A DNA stretch of 64,000 bases from Levilactobacillus tangyuanensis (GCF_003946545.1 NZ_RHOA01000010.1:1-64000), one strand, 5' to 3'; counted from the stretch's first letter, positions 39,587 to 49,939 are shown. The notes: generated by a model from the sequence alone, not told the origin. Numbers and translations: made by a program.

Positions 39587-40027
39587 TTATGCTGTAAATT
39601 GCAATCTAATCTTATAGTTTCCGACCAATTCTTCCCCAGCATACAGGAGGTAATCAATCTTAACGTTCCCACGGAATGGCCGTTCCTCAAATTTTGTCTC
39701 AAGGAGTGGCGTCACCGTTTCGATGGGCATCGTCCCATATGGCGTATTATAACGGGCCGTGACCCGTTTGCCACTGACAAAATGCAACCGTAGTTCGGCT
39801 TCGGCCGCACGAGTCAAATGAACCTCGCCCTCCGGCGTAAACTTCATAGTGACTGGTGTCTTATCGCCGGTCTCTTCATCGGGTTCGAGGTATCTGAGGT
39901 ACAAATTGGTCCCCATCTGGACCAATTGTCCATCAACGTCCAAGCGGTAATCCGAAACATCGTCATGCTGCTTGATATGCGTTTCCAAGTGAATCGCAAC
40001 GGGCACCCCCGTAGATAGCTGATCCAT
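39587..40027 (-). CDS. DUF1934 (YwiB-like) beta-barrel protein
   Basis: 146 residues, all-beta pattern, with repeated short strands and the end segment FRGNVKIDYLLYAGEELVGNYKIRLQF. It belongs to the DUF1934/YwiB family, a calycin-like barrel; no role is established. AAGGAAGG 6 nt before the ATG sets the start. In Bacillus ywiB also lies in the rpoE-pyrG/argS region. Confidence 0.85.
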   Translation of the reverse strand: MDQLSTGVPVAIHLETHIKQHDDVSDYRLDVDGQLVQMGTNLYLRYLEPDEETGDKTPVTMKFTPEGEVHLTRAAEAELRLHFVSGKRVTARYNTPYGTMPIETVTPLLETKFEERPFRGNVKIDYLLYAGEELVGNYKIRLQFTA

Positions 40028-40233
40028 TTGCACCCTTCCTTTCCAAAAATGTCTGTTCTAATTATAGTTCATTTGTGGGTGAAAACCTACCATTTAACTA
40101 TCGTGACTGCAATTGATCTCATCCCCAGCTGCGGCAACCCTCAGTTTTCGTTAAGAGTGGTCCAGACCATGACGGCACCAGGCTTTTCTAGTATAATGGT
40201 GGGGTGAAGACCTATCGTGAAGGGGGATGACCA

Positions 40234-41061
40234 TTGTTGGATCAATTAAACCAAATAGCGCCTGATATCCAGACGCTGACCACACCGATTCCGGCGGACC
40301 AAGCCAACGCTGCATTCGGCTATACCAATGCCCTACTGGATTCGGTGGCGGAACTTGGTCAACCAATCCTACATTTCTGGACCATGACCCCCACGCTGAT
40401 CATGGGACTAAAAGACAAGCATCTCCCGCACCTAGCGGCGGCAGTCAGGGCGGTTCAAGCCCATGGTTACGACGTTGTTCTCAGAAATTCGGGTGGGCTC
40501 GCCGTCATTGCTGACAGCGGTGTCCTCAACGTCTCACTCTTTGCGCCACTAAGTGAGCCCATCAGTGTCAGCGCCGCCTACCAGCAAATGACGACCTTGG
40601 TCGCGGCAGCCTGGCCCGAACTTAGCATCGATCACTACGAAATCAGTCGGTCATATTGTCCGGGCGACTATGATCTCAGTGTCGGCGGCCGTAAAATCGC
40701 CGGCATTGCGCAACGCCGCAGTACCAATGCGCTAGTCACCATGTTGTACCTGAGCGTCAGCGGTAATCAATCGCAGCGGGGTCTCATCGTGCGGGACTTT
40801 TACCAGGCTGGTTTGGGTGATGAACCCAATCAGTGGAGCTTCCCGGACGTGGACCCCGATACCATGACCACGACTGCCGACTTACTCGACCAGCCACTAA
40901 CCCTGACAACCGCTCAGGATCGGTTCCGAACAGCCCTTGTGCAGGCTGGGACCCGAGTCGGTCGTGGAAAGATAACGGCCATGTTGAGCACACCGGCCTT
41001 TCAGACGCGACTCGACCGGGCAACAGATCAAATGCGGCGTCGCCAACCAAAAATAAATTAA
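40234..41061 (+). CDS. lipL: Octanoyl-[GcvH]:protein N-octanoyltransferase-like (LipL)
   Basis: 275-residue member of the BPL/LplA/LipB fold. Substrate-loop RNSGGLAVIADSGVLNVSLF and the motif SYCPGDYDLSVGGRKIAGIAQRR (in part) match the LipL amidotransferases, where the cysteine of YCPG is the acyl-carrying nucleophile, rather than LplA ligases. It would move octanoyl or lipoyl groups between GcvH and E2 subunits. Start TTG with AAGGGGG 7 nt upstream; a second TTG follows directly. Confidence 0.85.
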   Translation: MLDQLNQIAPDIQTLTTPIPADQANAAFGYTNALLDSVAELGQPILHFWTMTPTLIMGLKDKHLPHLAAAVRAVQAHGYDVVLRNSGGLAVIADSGVLNVSLFAPLSEPISVSAAYQQMTTLVAAAWPELSIDHYEISRSYCPGDYDLSVGGRKIAGIAQRRSTNALVTMLYLSVSGNQSQRGLIVRDFYQAGLGDEPNQWSFPDVDPDTMTTTADLLDQPLTLTTAQDRFRTALVQAGTRVGRGKITAMLSTPAFQTRLDRATDQMRRRQPKIN

Positions 41062-41082
41062 CTTTAGCAAGGAGGAATTAGT

Positions 41083-42450
41083 GTGTCCTATGCCCAAGCA
41101 CGGTTACCCCGCGAGAAAGTCTTTCGGGATCCCGTTCATAACTATATTTATGTTCAACATCAAATTATTCTTGATCTGATTAATACCCGGGAATTTCAAC
41201 GACTACGCCGAATCAAGCAGCTGGGGACAGCCTCACTAATCTTTCATGGCGCGGAACACTCCCGTTTCACCCACTCCTTAGGGGTCTACGAGATCACCCG
41301 CCAAATTTGTGACAATTTTCAACGAAACTATCCGACCAAGGAACCTGGCGATGGGGGTTGGGACGACAGTGAACGGCTGACCGCCCTATGTGCGGCACTG
41401 CTACACGACATCGGCCATGGCCCCTACTCTCACACCTTTGAACACATCTTCCACACCAATCATGAGGCCATTACCGTTGAGATTATTACCTCGCCCACAA
41501 CCGAGGTGAATCAGGTCCTTCGCCGGGTAAGCCCAACCTTCCCCAGTGAAGTGGCCAGTGTTATTCAGAAGACCTATCCTAATCCACAAGTCGTCCAGAT
41601 GATCTCCAGCCAAATTGATGCCGACCGCATGGACTATCTCTTGCGCGATGCCTACTTCACCGGAACCGAATACGGCACCTTCGACATCACGCGGATTCTT
41701 CGCGTGATGCGACCATACAAGGACGGGATTTGCTTCGCGATGAATGGGATGCATGCCGTGGAAGACTACATTGTGAGTCGCTTCCAAATGTATCAACAGG
41801 TCTACTTTCATCCGGTCTCTCGTTCAATGGAGGTTATCTTGGACCACCTCTTGGGACGGGCCAACGAGCTCTACCAATCCGGTCAGAGCAATGAGAGTTT
41901 CATCCCCCATCTGCTGTTGCCCTTCTTTAACAATGAATTTGACCTCGAAGATTATCTCTACCTGGATGATGGCGTGTTAACCACCTACTTTACGCACTGG
42001 CGGCAATCGCCCGATGATATTTTAGCCGACTTGGCTCATCGTTTCTTAGACCGCAAGCCGCTCAAGAGTGCCGTCTACAATGACGCCACCAAGTCGTTGC
42101 TTCCTCACCTGCGGGAAGCCGTTCGGTCCGTTGGCTTTGACACCGACTACTACACAGCCACTGACGACAGCTACGACCTGCCATACGATGACGCTTACGA
42201 TCCGAAGATGACCTATCCTTTGACGCAAATTGAATTGCAGGAGCCCGATGGCAGCCTGCGGGAGCTTTCCACCGTTTCTGATCTGGTGAACGCGATTCGC
42301 GGGAAGTTCACCGGCGATCAACGTTTCTTCTTCCCAAAGGAAATGCTGAATCCGGGAGATGATGCCCCGGAACTCTTCCAACCCATTTACAACGATTTCA
42401 CAACTTATCTGCAAAATGACCAACTGATTCAACCACAGGGACGTGATTAG
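41083..42450 (+). CDS. HD-domain phosphohydrolase (YwfO type)
   Basis: 455 residues. N-terminal HD domain with ligands in HSRFTHSLGVYEI and LLHDIGHGPYSHTFEH, like dNTP triphosphohydrolases; the C-terminal half is helical and family-specific. Likely hydrolyses (d)NTPs or a related nucleotide; the substrate is not certain. Start GTG with AAGGAGG upstream. A three-gene run with the two HAD genes follows, starting at the next base after the stop. Confidence 0.9.
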   Translation: MSYAQARLPREKVFRDPVHNYIYVQHQIILDLINTREFQRLRRIKQLGTASLIFHGAEHSRFTHSLGVYEITRQICDNFQRNYPTKEPGDGGWDDSERLTALCAALLHDIGHGPYSHTFEHIFHTNHEAITVEIITSPTTEVNQVLRRVSPTFPSEVASVIQKTYPNPQVVQMISSQIDADRMDYLLRDAYFTGTEYGTFDITRILRVMRPYKDGICFAMNGMHAVEDYIVSRFQMYQQVYFHPVSRSMEVILDHLLGRANELYQSGQSNESFIPHLLLPFFNNEFDLEDYLYLDDGVLTTYFTHWRQSPDDILADLAHRFLDRKPLKSAVYNDATKSLLPHLREAVRSVGFDTDYYTATDDSYDLPYDDAYDPKMTYPLTQIELQEPDGSLRELSTVSDLVNAIRGKFTGDQRFFFPKEMLNPGDDAPELFQPIYNDFTTYLQNDQLIQPQGRD

Positions 42451-43272
42451 ATGACAATCAAACTCATTGCCATTGACATCGATGGCACCTTATTGAATAA
42501 TGACCATCGCATCACCCCAGGAACTAAGGCCACCATCCAGGCTGCCTTAGCCGCCAACATCAAGGTGGTCCTGTGTTCCGGAAGACCATTGACTGGTGTG
42601 ACGCCATTTCTTCACGAATTAGGGATTAGCGGACCCGACCAATACGCGATAACCTTCAACGGTTCCATGGCCCAAACGGTTACCGGCAATGTCTTGGTTC
42701 AACACGCTCTGTCCTATACGGATTACATTGACCTCGAGGCCTGGGCCCGTAAACAAGCGGTCCATTTTCAGGTGGAAACCCCCGAACGGCTCTACACCGC
42801 CAACCCGGATATTAGCTGGGAAACGGTCGTTGAAAGTCATTTGGTGCACCTGCCCATTGCCATCCGAACGCTTGATGAAATGCCGACGGACCTCATCATG
42901 CCAACGGCCATGTTCATCGATGAAAAAGCCGTAATCGACCGTGTCATCACCGCGATCCCCCAAGACTTTCACGACCGTTTCTATGTGGTTCGAACGTCGC
43001 CGAAATTCATCGAAGTCATGAATAAAAACGCTAGCAAGGGTAAGACACTCCACGAGTTGGCAACCCGCCTACAAGTAAATGCCGATGAAATCATGGCGAT
43101 TGGCGACCAGGGCAACGACCTCCCGATGATCCAGTATGCGGGGGTCGGCATCGCCATGGGTAACGCCAGCGATCCCGTCAAGGAAATAGCCGACCACATT
43201 ACCCTGCCCAACACCGAAGATGGTGTTGCCGCAGCAATCAACCGATACGCACTTAACTACTCAGAAGAATAA
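42451..43272 (+). CDS. Cof-type HAD-IIB phosphatase (first of a tandem pair)
   Basis: 273 residues. HAD motif [11 protein letters not shown] (10-17 region), motif II LCSGR, motif III Lys in [10 protein letters not shown], motif [15 protein letters not shown] cap between. Members (YidA-type) are sugar-phosphate or flavin/phosphate hydrolases with broad range. It directly follows the HD gene (stop and start abut) and is about half identical by eye to the next gene, a tandem duplication. Confidence 0.93.
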   Translation: MTIKLIAIDIDGTLLNNDHRITPGTKATIQAALAANIKVVLCSGRPLTGVTPFLHELGISGPDQYAITFNGSMAQTVTGNVLVQHALSYTDYIDLEAWARKQAVHFQVETPERLYTANPDISWETVVESHLVHLPIAIRTLDEMPTDLIMPTAMFIDEKAVIDRVITAIPQDFHDRFYVVRTSPKFIEVMNKNASKGKTLHELATRLQVNADEIMAIGDQGNDLPMIQYAGVGIAMGNASDPVKEIADHITLPNTEDGVAAAINRYALNYSEE

Positions 43273-43287
43273 AGGAGACTCCTCTAC

Positions 43288-44097
43288 ATGACGATTAAAG
43301 TAATCGCAATCGATATTGATGGCACCTTAGTTAACGATCAAAAGCAAGTCACGCAAACCACCATCGACACCATTCAGGCCGCCCGCGACCGTGGCATCAA
43401 AGTGGTTCTCTGCAGTGGCCGACCACTCTCTGGCGTCAAGCCCTACCTCGACAAATTGGGCATCGATGGGGATGACGAATACGCGATTACCTTTAACGGA
43501 TCCGTTGCCCAAACCATCAGTGGCAAGGTCATGACTAACCACTCCCTGTCATACGATGACTTCATTGACCTCGAAGCCCTATCCCGGAAGCTTCAAGTGC
43601 ATTTCCAAATTGAGACACCCGATCATATCTACACCCCCAATAAAAATATCAGTGCCTACACCATTGCCGAAAGCTACATGGTTCGCATGTTGATTCGTTA
43701 CCGGAACGCCGCCGAAACCAGCCGCGACCTGACCATCTCTAAGGCCATGTTTGTTGACGAGCCTAAGATTATCAGCCGGATCAAGCCGCTGATTCCAGCC
43801 GAATTCCATGACCGCTTCTACGTCATTCAGAGTGAACCCTTCTTCATCGAAATCATGAACAAGAATGCCAGCAAGGGCAATGCCCTCAGTGAACTGGTTG
43901 CCGATCTCGGTTTCAAGTCCGACGAAGTCATGACTCTTGGTGACCAAGGGAATGACCTGACCATGATCCAATACGCCGGCCTTGGCGTTGCCATGGGTAA
44001 TGCCATTCCTGAAGTCAAGGAAGCCGCAAGCGCCGTGACCTTGACGAACAACGAAGACGGTGTCGCCGCTGCGATCAAGAAATACGCACTGGCTTAA
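43288..44097 (+). CDS. Cof-type HAD-IIB phosphatase (second of a tandem pair)
   Basis: 269 residues, paralogue of the preceding gene. Motifs [29 protein letters not shown] and [10 protein letters not shown] are intact, so both copies should be active. The copies differ mainly in the cap domain (about 90-190), which sets substrate choice. AAAGGAG upstream. The stop is followed 24 bp later by repeat copy A. Confidence 0.93.
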   Translation: MTIKVIAIDIDGTLVNDQKQVTQTTIDTIQAARDRGIKVVLCSGRPLSGVKPYLDKLGIDGDDEYAITFNGSVAQTISGKVMTNHSLSYDDFIDLEALSRKLQVHFQIETPDHIYTPNKNISAYTIAESYMVRMLIRYRNAAETSRDLTISKAMFVDEPKIISRIKPLIPAEFHDRFYVIQSEPFFIEIMNKNASKGNALSELVADLGFKSDEVMTLGDQGNDLTMIQYAGLGVAMGNAIPEVKEAASAVTLTNNEDGVAAAIKKYALA

Positions 44098-44120
44098 ATT
44101 CAAGACCAGGTTCAAGAGAA

Positions 44121-44307
44121 GGCCGCTCGCCGGCGGCCGGGGATGGCAGTCCGCCGTGGGGTCGCTCCAGCCAAAGTGCGGGCTGCCACTCGACTTGAAG
44201 CCGCGAATAAACCTCGCGTCTCCAAGCTCGACCCATGCTGTAAACTGGTAAATCATCAGTTAACACCATCGTCACAGCTACCCGCCATCCCCAACCGCCT
44301 CCGGCTA
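44121..44307 (+). repeat. Conserved structured intergenic element, copy A
   Basis: About 187 bp after the second HAD gene, same strand. Elements: 5' hairpin GGCCGC/GCGGCC; closing stem GGGGATGGC (44139-44147) with GCCATCCCC (44284-44292); a hairpin with the CCAAAGTGCGGG loop (44161-44194); a hairpin CTTGAAGcCGCGA/CGCGtctcCAAG; a hairpin ATGCTGT-AACTG/CAGTT-ACACCAT (44235-44269); the tail ACCGCCTCCGGCTA. The same plan, with different paired bases, occurs in copies B and C. Confidence 0.6.
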
Positions 44308-44339
44308 CATGGAAGCATCAATTAAACTTAGGCCAAATT

Positions 44340-44371
44340 GGTCCACCGTTTTTTTATCGGTGGGCCTTTTT
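44340..44371 (+). terminator. Terminator after element copy A
   Basis: GGTCCACCG/CGGTGGGCC stem with a T-rich loop and a T5 tail; it would end the HAD transcript or any transcript of the element. The next 120 bp (to 44495) show nothing recognisable. Confidence 0.85.
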
Positions 44372-44495
44372 GTTGTTCTCGTGAACGAGATTCCCGACAA
44401 CCTCATTGATTTCTGACAGGTCATAGTTCAAATGGACTTGTCATCGCACGCCACATCACATGGTCAGTTCTCACCCATCACCGTGGCAACAGCAA

Positions 44496-44526
44496 CAAAA
44501 AACCGCCGATCAATCATGATCGACGG
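44496..44526 (-). terminator. Terminator of the DUF3899 gene
   Basis: Minus-strand CCGTCGATCA/TGATCGGCGG stem followed by a T run. Confidence 0.85.
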
Positions 44527-44548
44527 CCCTTTAACATTTAGTCTGTTT

Positions 44549-44905
44549 TTATAAGACGGTAAAGATGATTCCCAGGACCATGTAACAGGCACCGGAAACC
44601 AGGCCATAGCGGGCCGGAGCGTTAACCGTGATCGGGGCGTTCTTCACGCTTGCGACGTGACGGACCCCAACCTTTTCGCCTGGTAATGGCGCCGGGTCTT
44701 CACCTTTGCGTCGGCGATGCCGCCAGCCCGTAAAGAGATGCCCCTTCAATAAGACACAGATAGCCCCAAAGACTAACAATGCCAACCCGAACATAAACAG
44801 GAGATTGCCAATCACCATTAACGGCTGGTTCAGGATCTTCATGACCAATGCGACCAACAGGCCGCCCGCAACCGTTCCCGTTGCCCAACGTTGCCACTTA
44901 TTCAT
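44549..44905 (-). CDS. DUF3899 membrane protein
   Basis: 118 residues. Three hydrophobic segments: about 10-28, 31-53 (GNLLFMFGLALLVFGAICVLL) and 98-118 at the C-terminus, with a basic loop WRHRRRKGE between. This is the DUF3899 pattern. Function unknown. It has its own terminator and lies after prs. Confidence 0.8.
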   Translation of the reverse strand: MNKWQRWATGTVAGGLLVALVMKILNQPLMVIGNLLFMFGLALLVFGAICVLLKGHLFTGWRHRRRKGEDPAPLPGEKVGVRHVASVKNAPITVNAPARYGLVSGACYMVLGIIFTVL

Positions 44906-44925
44906 TCAACCGCTCCTCACTTTAA

Positions 44926-44967
44926 CAAAAAAGCCCAAGCCAACGCCCAGCGCCGCTCAAGCCTTTA
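44926..44967 (-). terminator. prs terminator
   Basis: Minus-strand GCTTGAGC/GCTTGGGC stem (imperfect, extended inner pairing) followed by TTTTTTG. Confidence 0.7.
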
Positions 44968-44972
44968 AGATC

Positions 44973-45953
44973 TTACTGTTCTTGACTCCGAAAACGATTC
45001 TTAAACAAAGGACTCACTGGACGGTTTTCGTTAATCCGCTTGATGGCTTGGCCAATCAGTGGACCGACAGAAATCTGTTCAATCTTATCGATTTGTTTTT
45101 CTGGCGTTAACTGAATAGAGTCGGTAATCACTAACTTTTTAATTGGTGAATCTTGAATCCGGTCGATAGCAGGACCAGACAGGACAGGGTGAGTACAACT
45201 GGCGTAAACCTCCGTTGCTCCCGCATCCATCAAAGCCTTCGATCCCAGGGTAATCGTTCCGGCCGTATCAATCATGTCATCAATCATGATACAACGCTTG
45301 CCCTTAACGTCACCGATGATGTTCATCACCTTGGCCACGTTAGCCTTGGGCCGCCGCTTGTCAATGATGGCAATTGGGGCCTTTAAGAATTCGGCTAATG
45401 CTCGTGCCCGCGTCACCCCACCATGGTCGGGTGAAACAACAACGGCATCCTTAGCCAAACCATTACGTAAGAAGTAGTCCGCCAACAATGGCGCACCCAT
45501 CAAATGGTCGACAGGAACATCGAAGAACCCTTGAATCTGGGCAGCATGGAGGTCCAGTGCCAAGACCCGAGTCACCCCGGCCGTCTGTAACATATTTGCT
45601 ACAAGCTTGGCCGTGATTGGTTCCCGAGAACGTGCCTTACGGTCTTGTCGAGCGTAGCCGTAGTAAGGAATGACCACGTTAATGGTCGCAGCACTTGCCC
45701 GCCGCAACGCATCGATCATGATTAACAATTCCATCAAGTTGTCGTTTACTGGCGCCGAGGTCGATTGAATCACGTAGACGTGACAACCCCGAATGCTTTG
45801 TTCAATGTTAATCCGAATTTCACCGTCACTAAAACGGTCCACCGAAGTTTTACCCAATTCAACCCCAACTTCGTCGGCAATCTTTTGAGCCAACGGTTTG
45901 TTAGAGTTCAACGCAAAGATCTTCAATTTAGGGTCAAAATATTGCGTAGCCAT
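44973..45953 (-). CDS. prs: Ribose-phosphate pyrophosphokinase
   Basis: Makes PRPP from ribose 5-phosphate and ATP for nucleotide, His and Trp synthesis (326 aa). Conserved [18 protein letters not shown] (in part), ATP flexible loop [14 protein letters not shown] and the PRPP-type loop [13 protein letters not shown]. The ATG at MATQYFDP has GGAGG 5 nt upstream; an upstream frame to 45971 is not used. purR-glmU-prs order, as in many Firmicutes. Confidence 0.96.
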   Translation of the reverse strand: MATQYFDPKLKIFALNSNKPLAQKIADEVGVELGKTSVDRFSDGEIRINIEQSIRGCHVYVIQSTSAPVNDNLMELLIMIDALRRASAATINVVIPYYGYARQDRKARSREPITAKLVANMLQTAGVTRVLALDLHAAQIQGFFDVPVDHLMGAPLLADYFLRNGLAKDAVVVSPDHGGVTRARALAEFLKAPIAIIDKRRPKANVAKVMNIIGDVKGKRCIMIDDMIDTAGTITLGSKALMDAGATEVYASCTHPVLSGPAIDRIQDSPIKKLVITDSIQLTPEKQIDKIEQISVGPLIGQAIKRINENRPVSPLFKNRFRSQEQ

Positions 45954-45997
45954 AATTTCCTCCAATAGCAACTAAGCTGCCAGAATTTACTATAACA

Positions 45998-46026
45998 ATT
46001 TTATGCTATCGAGTCGTGAAACACAA
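45998..46026 (-). promoter_or_regulatory. prs promoter
   Basis: Minus-strand -35 TTGTGT (46021-46026), 17-bp spacer, -10 TAAAAT (45998-46003), in the 83-bp gap after glmU. Confidence 0.5.
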
Positions 46027-46036
46027 GACCTACAAC

Positions 46037-47416
46037 CTAGTCTTCGCCCCGATATGGTAGTTTTTGGTAATAATTAGGCTTATTCGTTTGCCGTTGACGG
46101 GCAATGGCCATGTCGTATTGGTTAACCTGATCCGTAATCGTTGAACCGGCAGCGATGAAGCTGTGGTCAGCAACGTCCAATGGTGCCACCAGATTTGAGT
46201 TAGATCCGATGAAGGCATCATCGCCAACCACCGTCTCATGCTTGTGTTTGCCGTCGTAATTAACGAAGACCACGCCACAACCAACGTTGATGTTCTTACC
46301 CAACGTGGCATTCCCAACGTAGGTCAAGTGACCGACCTTGGTGCCCTCGCCAATCGTGGCCTTCTTAACCTCCACAAAGTTCCCCAGGTGGACGCCGGCC
46401 CCAATGTGGGACTCTGGCCGTAAGTGACTGTCAGGACCAATGTTGCTCCCGCTAGCCATATCAGAATCTTCCAGCAACGAAGACGTTACCGTGACGTGGT
46501 CGGCCAACTGGGCATTCCGCAATTCAGAATGAGCACCAATGTAGCAATCCTCACCGATTACCGTGTCACCCTTCAGCAAGACGCCGGGTTCAATAATGGT
46601 GTCGGCACCAATCTTAACGCCGGCATCAATATAGGTCGTCGCGGGATCGATTAACGTCACCCCATCACGCATGTGAGCCTCGTTAATCCGCTTCCGCATA
46701 ATCTTCGTTGCTGCTGACAAGGCCACGCGATCATTAACCCCCATGGATTCATTGAAGTCATCCATTTGGTAGGCCGCCACGATGTCACCCTTGTGCTTCA
46801 AAATTTCAATGACATCGGTCAGGTAGTATTCCCCTTGAGCGTTATCGTTGGAGGTTTCGTGCAGGGCAGCAAACAACTTTTGATTATCGAAGACGTAGAC
46901 ACCCGTATTAATTTCGTGGAATTCCTGTTCTTCTGAACTGGCATCCTTTTGTTCCACAATCTTTTCGACGATGCCGATGTTATTGCGGACAATCCGGCCA
47001 TAGCCAGTTGGGTCTGGGGCAACGGAAGTCAAAATGGTTGCGGCCGCGTGCTTAGCTTCATGATAGGCAAACAGATCGTCGAAGGTTTCCGCCCGGAAGA
47101 GTGGCGTATCGCCACTAACGATTAAGGTCGTTCCTTCTTCATTCTTCAGCATCGGTTCCGTCTGAAGAACCGCATGGCCGGTCCCTAATTGCTTGGCCTG
47201 TAAGGCGTATTGTGTCCGGTCACCTAAGGTTGCCTTGACATCTTCAGCGCCATAACCGACAACCGTCACAATTTGGTCCATCTTGGTTTGTTCAACCTGG
47301 GTCAACACGTGGTCAACCATGGCCTTACCACACACTTGATGTAAGACCTTGTACAACTTCGACTTCATCCGGGTGCCCTTACCGGCAGCCAGGATAATGG
47401 TATTTCTCGTACTCAT
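46037..47416 (-). CDS. glmU: Bifunctional GlcN-1-P acetyltransferase / GlcNAc-1-P uridyltransferase
   Basis: Makes UDP-GlcNAc, the precursor of peptidoglycan and wall polymers (459 aa). N-terminal uridyltransferase with [12 protein letters not shown]-terminal left-handed beta helix of hexapeptide repeats (about 250-440) with the acetyltransferase region [20 protein letters not shown] (in part). GGAGA before the ATG; it is 19 bp after purR. Confidence 0.97.
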   Translation of the reverse strand: MSTRNTIILAAGKGTRMKSKLYKVLHQVCGKAMVDHVLTQVEQTKMDQIVTVVGYGAEDVKATLGDRTQYALQAKQLGTGHAVLQTEPMLKNEEGTTLIVSGDTPLFRAETFDDLFAYHEAKHAAATILTSVAPDPTGYGRIVRNNIGIVEKIVEQKDASSEEQEFHEINTGVYVFDNQKLFAALHETSNDNAQGEYYLTDVIEILKHKGDIVAAYQMDDFNESMGVNDRVALSAATKIMRKRINEAHMRDGVTLIDPATTYIDAGVKIGADTIIEPGVLLKGDTVIGEDCYIGAHSELRNAQLADHVTVTSSLLEDSDMASGSNIGPDSHLRPESHIGAGVHLGNFVEVKKATIGEGTKVGHLTYVGNATLGKNINVGCGVVFVNYDGKHKHETVVGDDAFIGSNSNLVAPLDVADHSFIAAGSTITDQVNQYDMAIARQRQTNKPNYYQKLPYRGED

Positions 47417-47435
47417 TCGAAAAATCTCCTAGTTT

Positions 47436-48269
47436 TTAATTATTGTCAGTATTAAAAATCTGCGTCAGGTAATTCCCTGGTGTCACACGAATCTTCTCGT
47501 CTTGGGTGTGAATCTGCAAGAGCGAGGTGTACTTGCTAACGGTCCGTTGGCCTTCGAAGTCGCCTTCGGCAAAGACCGCCACACCAGCTAATTGAGAATC
47601 GAATTCATCGACCAATGAACGAAGGCCCCCAACGGTGCCCCCGCCCTTCATGTAATCATCGACAATCAGGACTTTGGAACCCGGCTTAACGCTTCGCTTG
47701 GATAGGGCCATGCGTTCGATTCGTTTGCTGGAACCGGACACATAATTCACGCTGACCGTGGAGCCTTCCGTAATCTGTGAATCATGACGAACGATGACGA
47801 ACGGAACGTTGAGGTAGCTAGCCACACTCTGCGCCAAAGGAATGCCCTTGGTGGCCACCGTCACCACGACGTCAACCGACTGATTCAGATACTGAGTTGC
47901 CAGAATTCGACCAATTTGCCGTAATGCCGATGGCCGACCCAAGATATCCGACATGTAGACGTAGCCACCCGGCAGGTACCGGTCAGCATCGGATAACTCC
48001 GTAATCATCTCATCAACAAAGTGTTGAGCATCTTCCCGTAAGATATAAGGGATGAACCGGGCACCACCAGCGGCACCGGGAACGGTCTCTAACAATCCTG
48101 TTCCGCGGGCCTGGAAGGTTCGCTTCAGGATTGTTAAATCTTCACTGATTGAGGACTTGGCAGACTCATAACGAGTTGCAAAAAAGGTCAATGAAACTAA
48201 TTGGTGCGGTCTTTCCAATAAATAACGGGTCATGTCGACCAATCGGTCACTTCTTCTGACTTTCAACAT
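47436..48269 (-). CDS. purR: Pur operon repressor
   Basis: 277-residue PRPP-sensing regulator of purine synthesis. N-terminal winged helix (about 1-75, RRSDRLVDMTRYLLERPHQL in part) and a C-terminal phosphoribosyltransferase-like domain with the PRPP motif VLIVDDYMKGGGTVGG. The ATG of MLKVRRSD is preceded by GAGGTG; the longer frame to 48320 covers the promoter. A PurBox lies in its own promoter. Confidence 0.95.
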   Translation of the reverse strand: MLKVRRSDRLVDMTRYLLERPHQLVSLTFFATRYESAKSSISEDLTILKRTFQARGTGLLETVPGAAGGARFIPYILREDAQHFVDEMITELSDADRYLPGGYVYMSDILGRPSALRQIGRILATQYLNQSVDVVVTVATKGIPLAQSVASYLNVPFVIVRHDSQITEGSTVSVNYVSGSSKRIERMALSKRSVKPGSKVLIVDDYMKGGGTVGGLRSLVDEFDSQLAGVAVFAEGDFEGQRTVSKYTSLLQIHTQDEKIRVTPGNYLTQIFNTDNN

Positions 48270-48310
48270 CTTCACCTCAAACGTTTTCTTTAGAGTTAAT
48301 TGTAAGGTCA

Positions 48311-48334
48311 ATTTTAGCATAAATGTTCGGGTTT
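48311..48334 (-). promoter_or_regulatory. purR promoter with PurBox
   Basis: Extended -10 TGCTAAAAT (hexamer 48311-48316) on the minus strand, and just upstream AAACCCGAACATT (48322-48334), matching the PurBox consensus AWWWCCGAACWWT at all but one position. It suggests PurR controls its own operon. Confidence 0.6.
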
Positions 48335-48450
48335 ATCGTTATATTTTCGTGAGAAAAAGGAAAAATGGCGGAAATTTAAGAAATGAAAGCGAAAGAAAAA
48401 AAGTTGACCATCGCCAGCGCCTCGTAATTTCCAATTATTTTCAAATACGC

Positions 48451-49248
48451 CTATTCGGCCGTTTGTAATTTTTGCCAACCCAACGCCGCGAAGTAAAACA
48501 GCGCCTCGATGGCGGCAATAAAGAACGACACGGGATAGTTCGTGACATAGCTCAAAACCAGACCAAGCCAAACCCCAATCAAGGCCAAGCCAACCGCTAG
48601 GATCATCATGCCACCCACCGTATGGGCAAAGTACTTCGCCGTTGCCGCCGGCAGCGTCAGAAGAATAAAGATCAACAGTGACCCGACAATCTGGGCCGCC
48701 ACACTCACGCTCAATGCCAGCAGGACCAGGAAAATAATCGACAGGCTGTTGGTCCACAGCCCCTTGACCCGGGCCCCGGTGTGGTCAAACGAATCGAATT
48801 TCAAAAACCGATAAATCACAAAGATCACGATGAGCACCAGCAGGGACAACCACAGCATCTGTCGCACATCGGCCGCGCTAATCCCAATGACGCTCCCAAA
48901 CAAGATACTGGTGGCGTAACTGGCATTCTTATTGGCCAACGATAGGAATAAAATCCCTAGGCCAATGAAGAGCGCCGAGATAGCACTCGTAGCGGCCTCA
49001 CGTCGTTCACTACGGGCACTCAATTGGCCCACAATGACGGAACTCACAACCGTGAACAACAGCATCCCATTCAGGGGGGCCCAACCGGCAAAAATCCCGA
49101 AGGCCGCCCCCGAAAAGCCAATTTCGGAAAGGGTATGCGTTAGAAACGACATGTTACGAGCGATCACAAAGACCCCCATGATGCCACAAATAATGGCGAT
49201 GATGGTGCCGGCCGCGAAGGCGTTGCGCATAAATTCATAACTAAACAT
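48451..49248 (-). CDS. znuB: Zinc-type ABC transporter permease
   Basis: 265 residues with about 8 membrane segments, ABC-3 family (ZnuB/AdcB/MntC type). The C-terminal half carries the long hydrophobic blocks LSIIFLVLLALSVSVAAQIV (in part). It overlaps the ATPase gene by 8 bp and would form the membrane channel. Zinc rather than manganese is inferred from the Zur-like box upstream of the operon. Confidence 0.92.
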   Translation of the reverse strand: MFSYEFMRNAFAAGTIIAIICGIMGVFVIARNMSFLTHTLSEIGFSGAAFGIFAGWAPLNGMLLFTVVSSVIVGQLSARSERREAATSAISALFIGLGILFLSLANKNASYATSILFGSVIGISAADVRQMLWLSLLVLIVIFVIYRFLKFDSFDHTGARVKGLWTNSLSIIFLVLLALSVSVAAQIVGSLLIFILLTLPAATAKYFAHTVGGMMILAVGLALIGVWLGLVLSYVTNYPVSFFIAAIEALFYFAALGWQKLQTAE

Positions 49249-49939
49249 TTTCGCCCTCCCAAACCTTGTTCTGTGTCAGGCCAGCAATGGGACCCTGTTC
49301 AGCACCACGAGGCGTTAACATCAAGTATTCCGTACTGTACTTCCGTGCCATGGGAATATCATGCGTGACGAAGAGGACGGTCAGATCGAGTCGTTGATTC
49401 AACTCCTGGACCAGGTCGAGCAGGTCCGTCTTAGTCACCGGGTCCAGACTCGCCGTCGATTCATCCAGGATTAACAGATTCGGGGCCTCAACCAAGGCTT
49501 GCGCCAAGTAGGCCTTCTGCCGTTCCCCACCGGATGCCTGGCCAATCGGCCGTTTAGCAATGTCCGCCAAGCCGGTTTCCTTTAAGATCTCCCGGACCGC
49601 TTGATGCTCAGTCCGTGATAACCAGGGCCACTTCCAACCGGTCAGGTTTAACCCGACAAAATCCTCGATGGTCAAGGGATAGTCGGCATCGATGTTGCGA
49701 AACTGGGGAACATACCCTATCTTGACGTGATTGGCGTCCGGCAGATAGGTCACCCGTCCATGGGTGGGCCGCAACTGATGCAGGATCGTTCGCATCAGCG
49801 TCGTTTTCCCTACCCCATTTTTCCCGACGATACTGAGAAAGTCGCCATGATTAATGGTGAGATTAAGGTCCTTAAAGACCGGGTGGTTCGGAAAGGTCAC
49901 GCCGAGATTATCTAATTTTAAAATTGGTGCTGTCGTCAT
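49241..49939 (-). CDS. znuC: Zinc-type ABC transporter ATP-binding protein
   Basis: 232-residue ATPase. Walker A GKNGVGKTT, signature SGGERQKAY, Walker B LLILDESTAS, H-loop VTHDI. The start is the ATG of MTTAPILK with GGAGGG upstream; it overlaps the substrate-binding gene by 4 bp (ATGA), a coupled pair. Confidence 0.93.
   Translation of the reverse strand: MTTAPILKLDNLGVTFPNHPVFKDLNLTINHGDFLSIVGKNGVGKTTLMRTILHQLRPTHGRVTYLPDANHVKIGYVPQFRNIDADYPLTIEDFVGLNLTGWKWPWLSRTEHQAVREILKETGLADIAKRPIGQASGGERQKAYLAQALVEAPNLLILDESTASLDPVTKTDLLDLVQELNQRLDLTVLFVTHDIPMARKYSTEYLMLTPRGAEQGPIAGLTQNKVWEGENV

Noticed and set aside
43579-44256. 225-residue minus-strand open frame over the second HAD gene and element copy A
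   Set aside because: It is antisense to a gene with intact HAD motifs and shows no recognisable domain.
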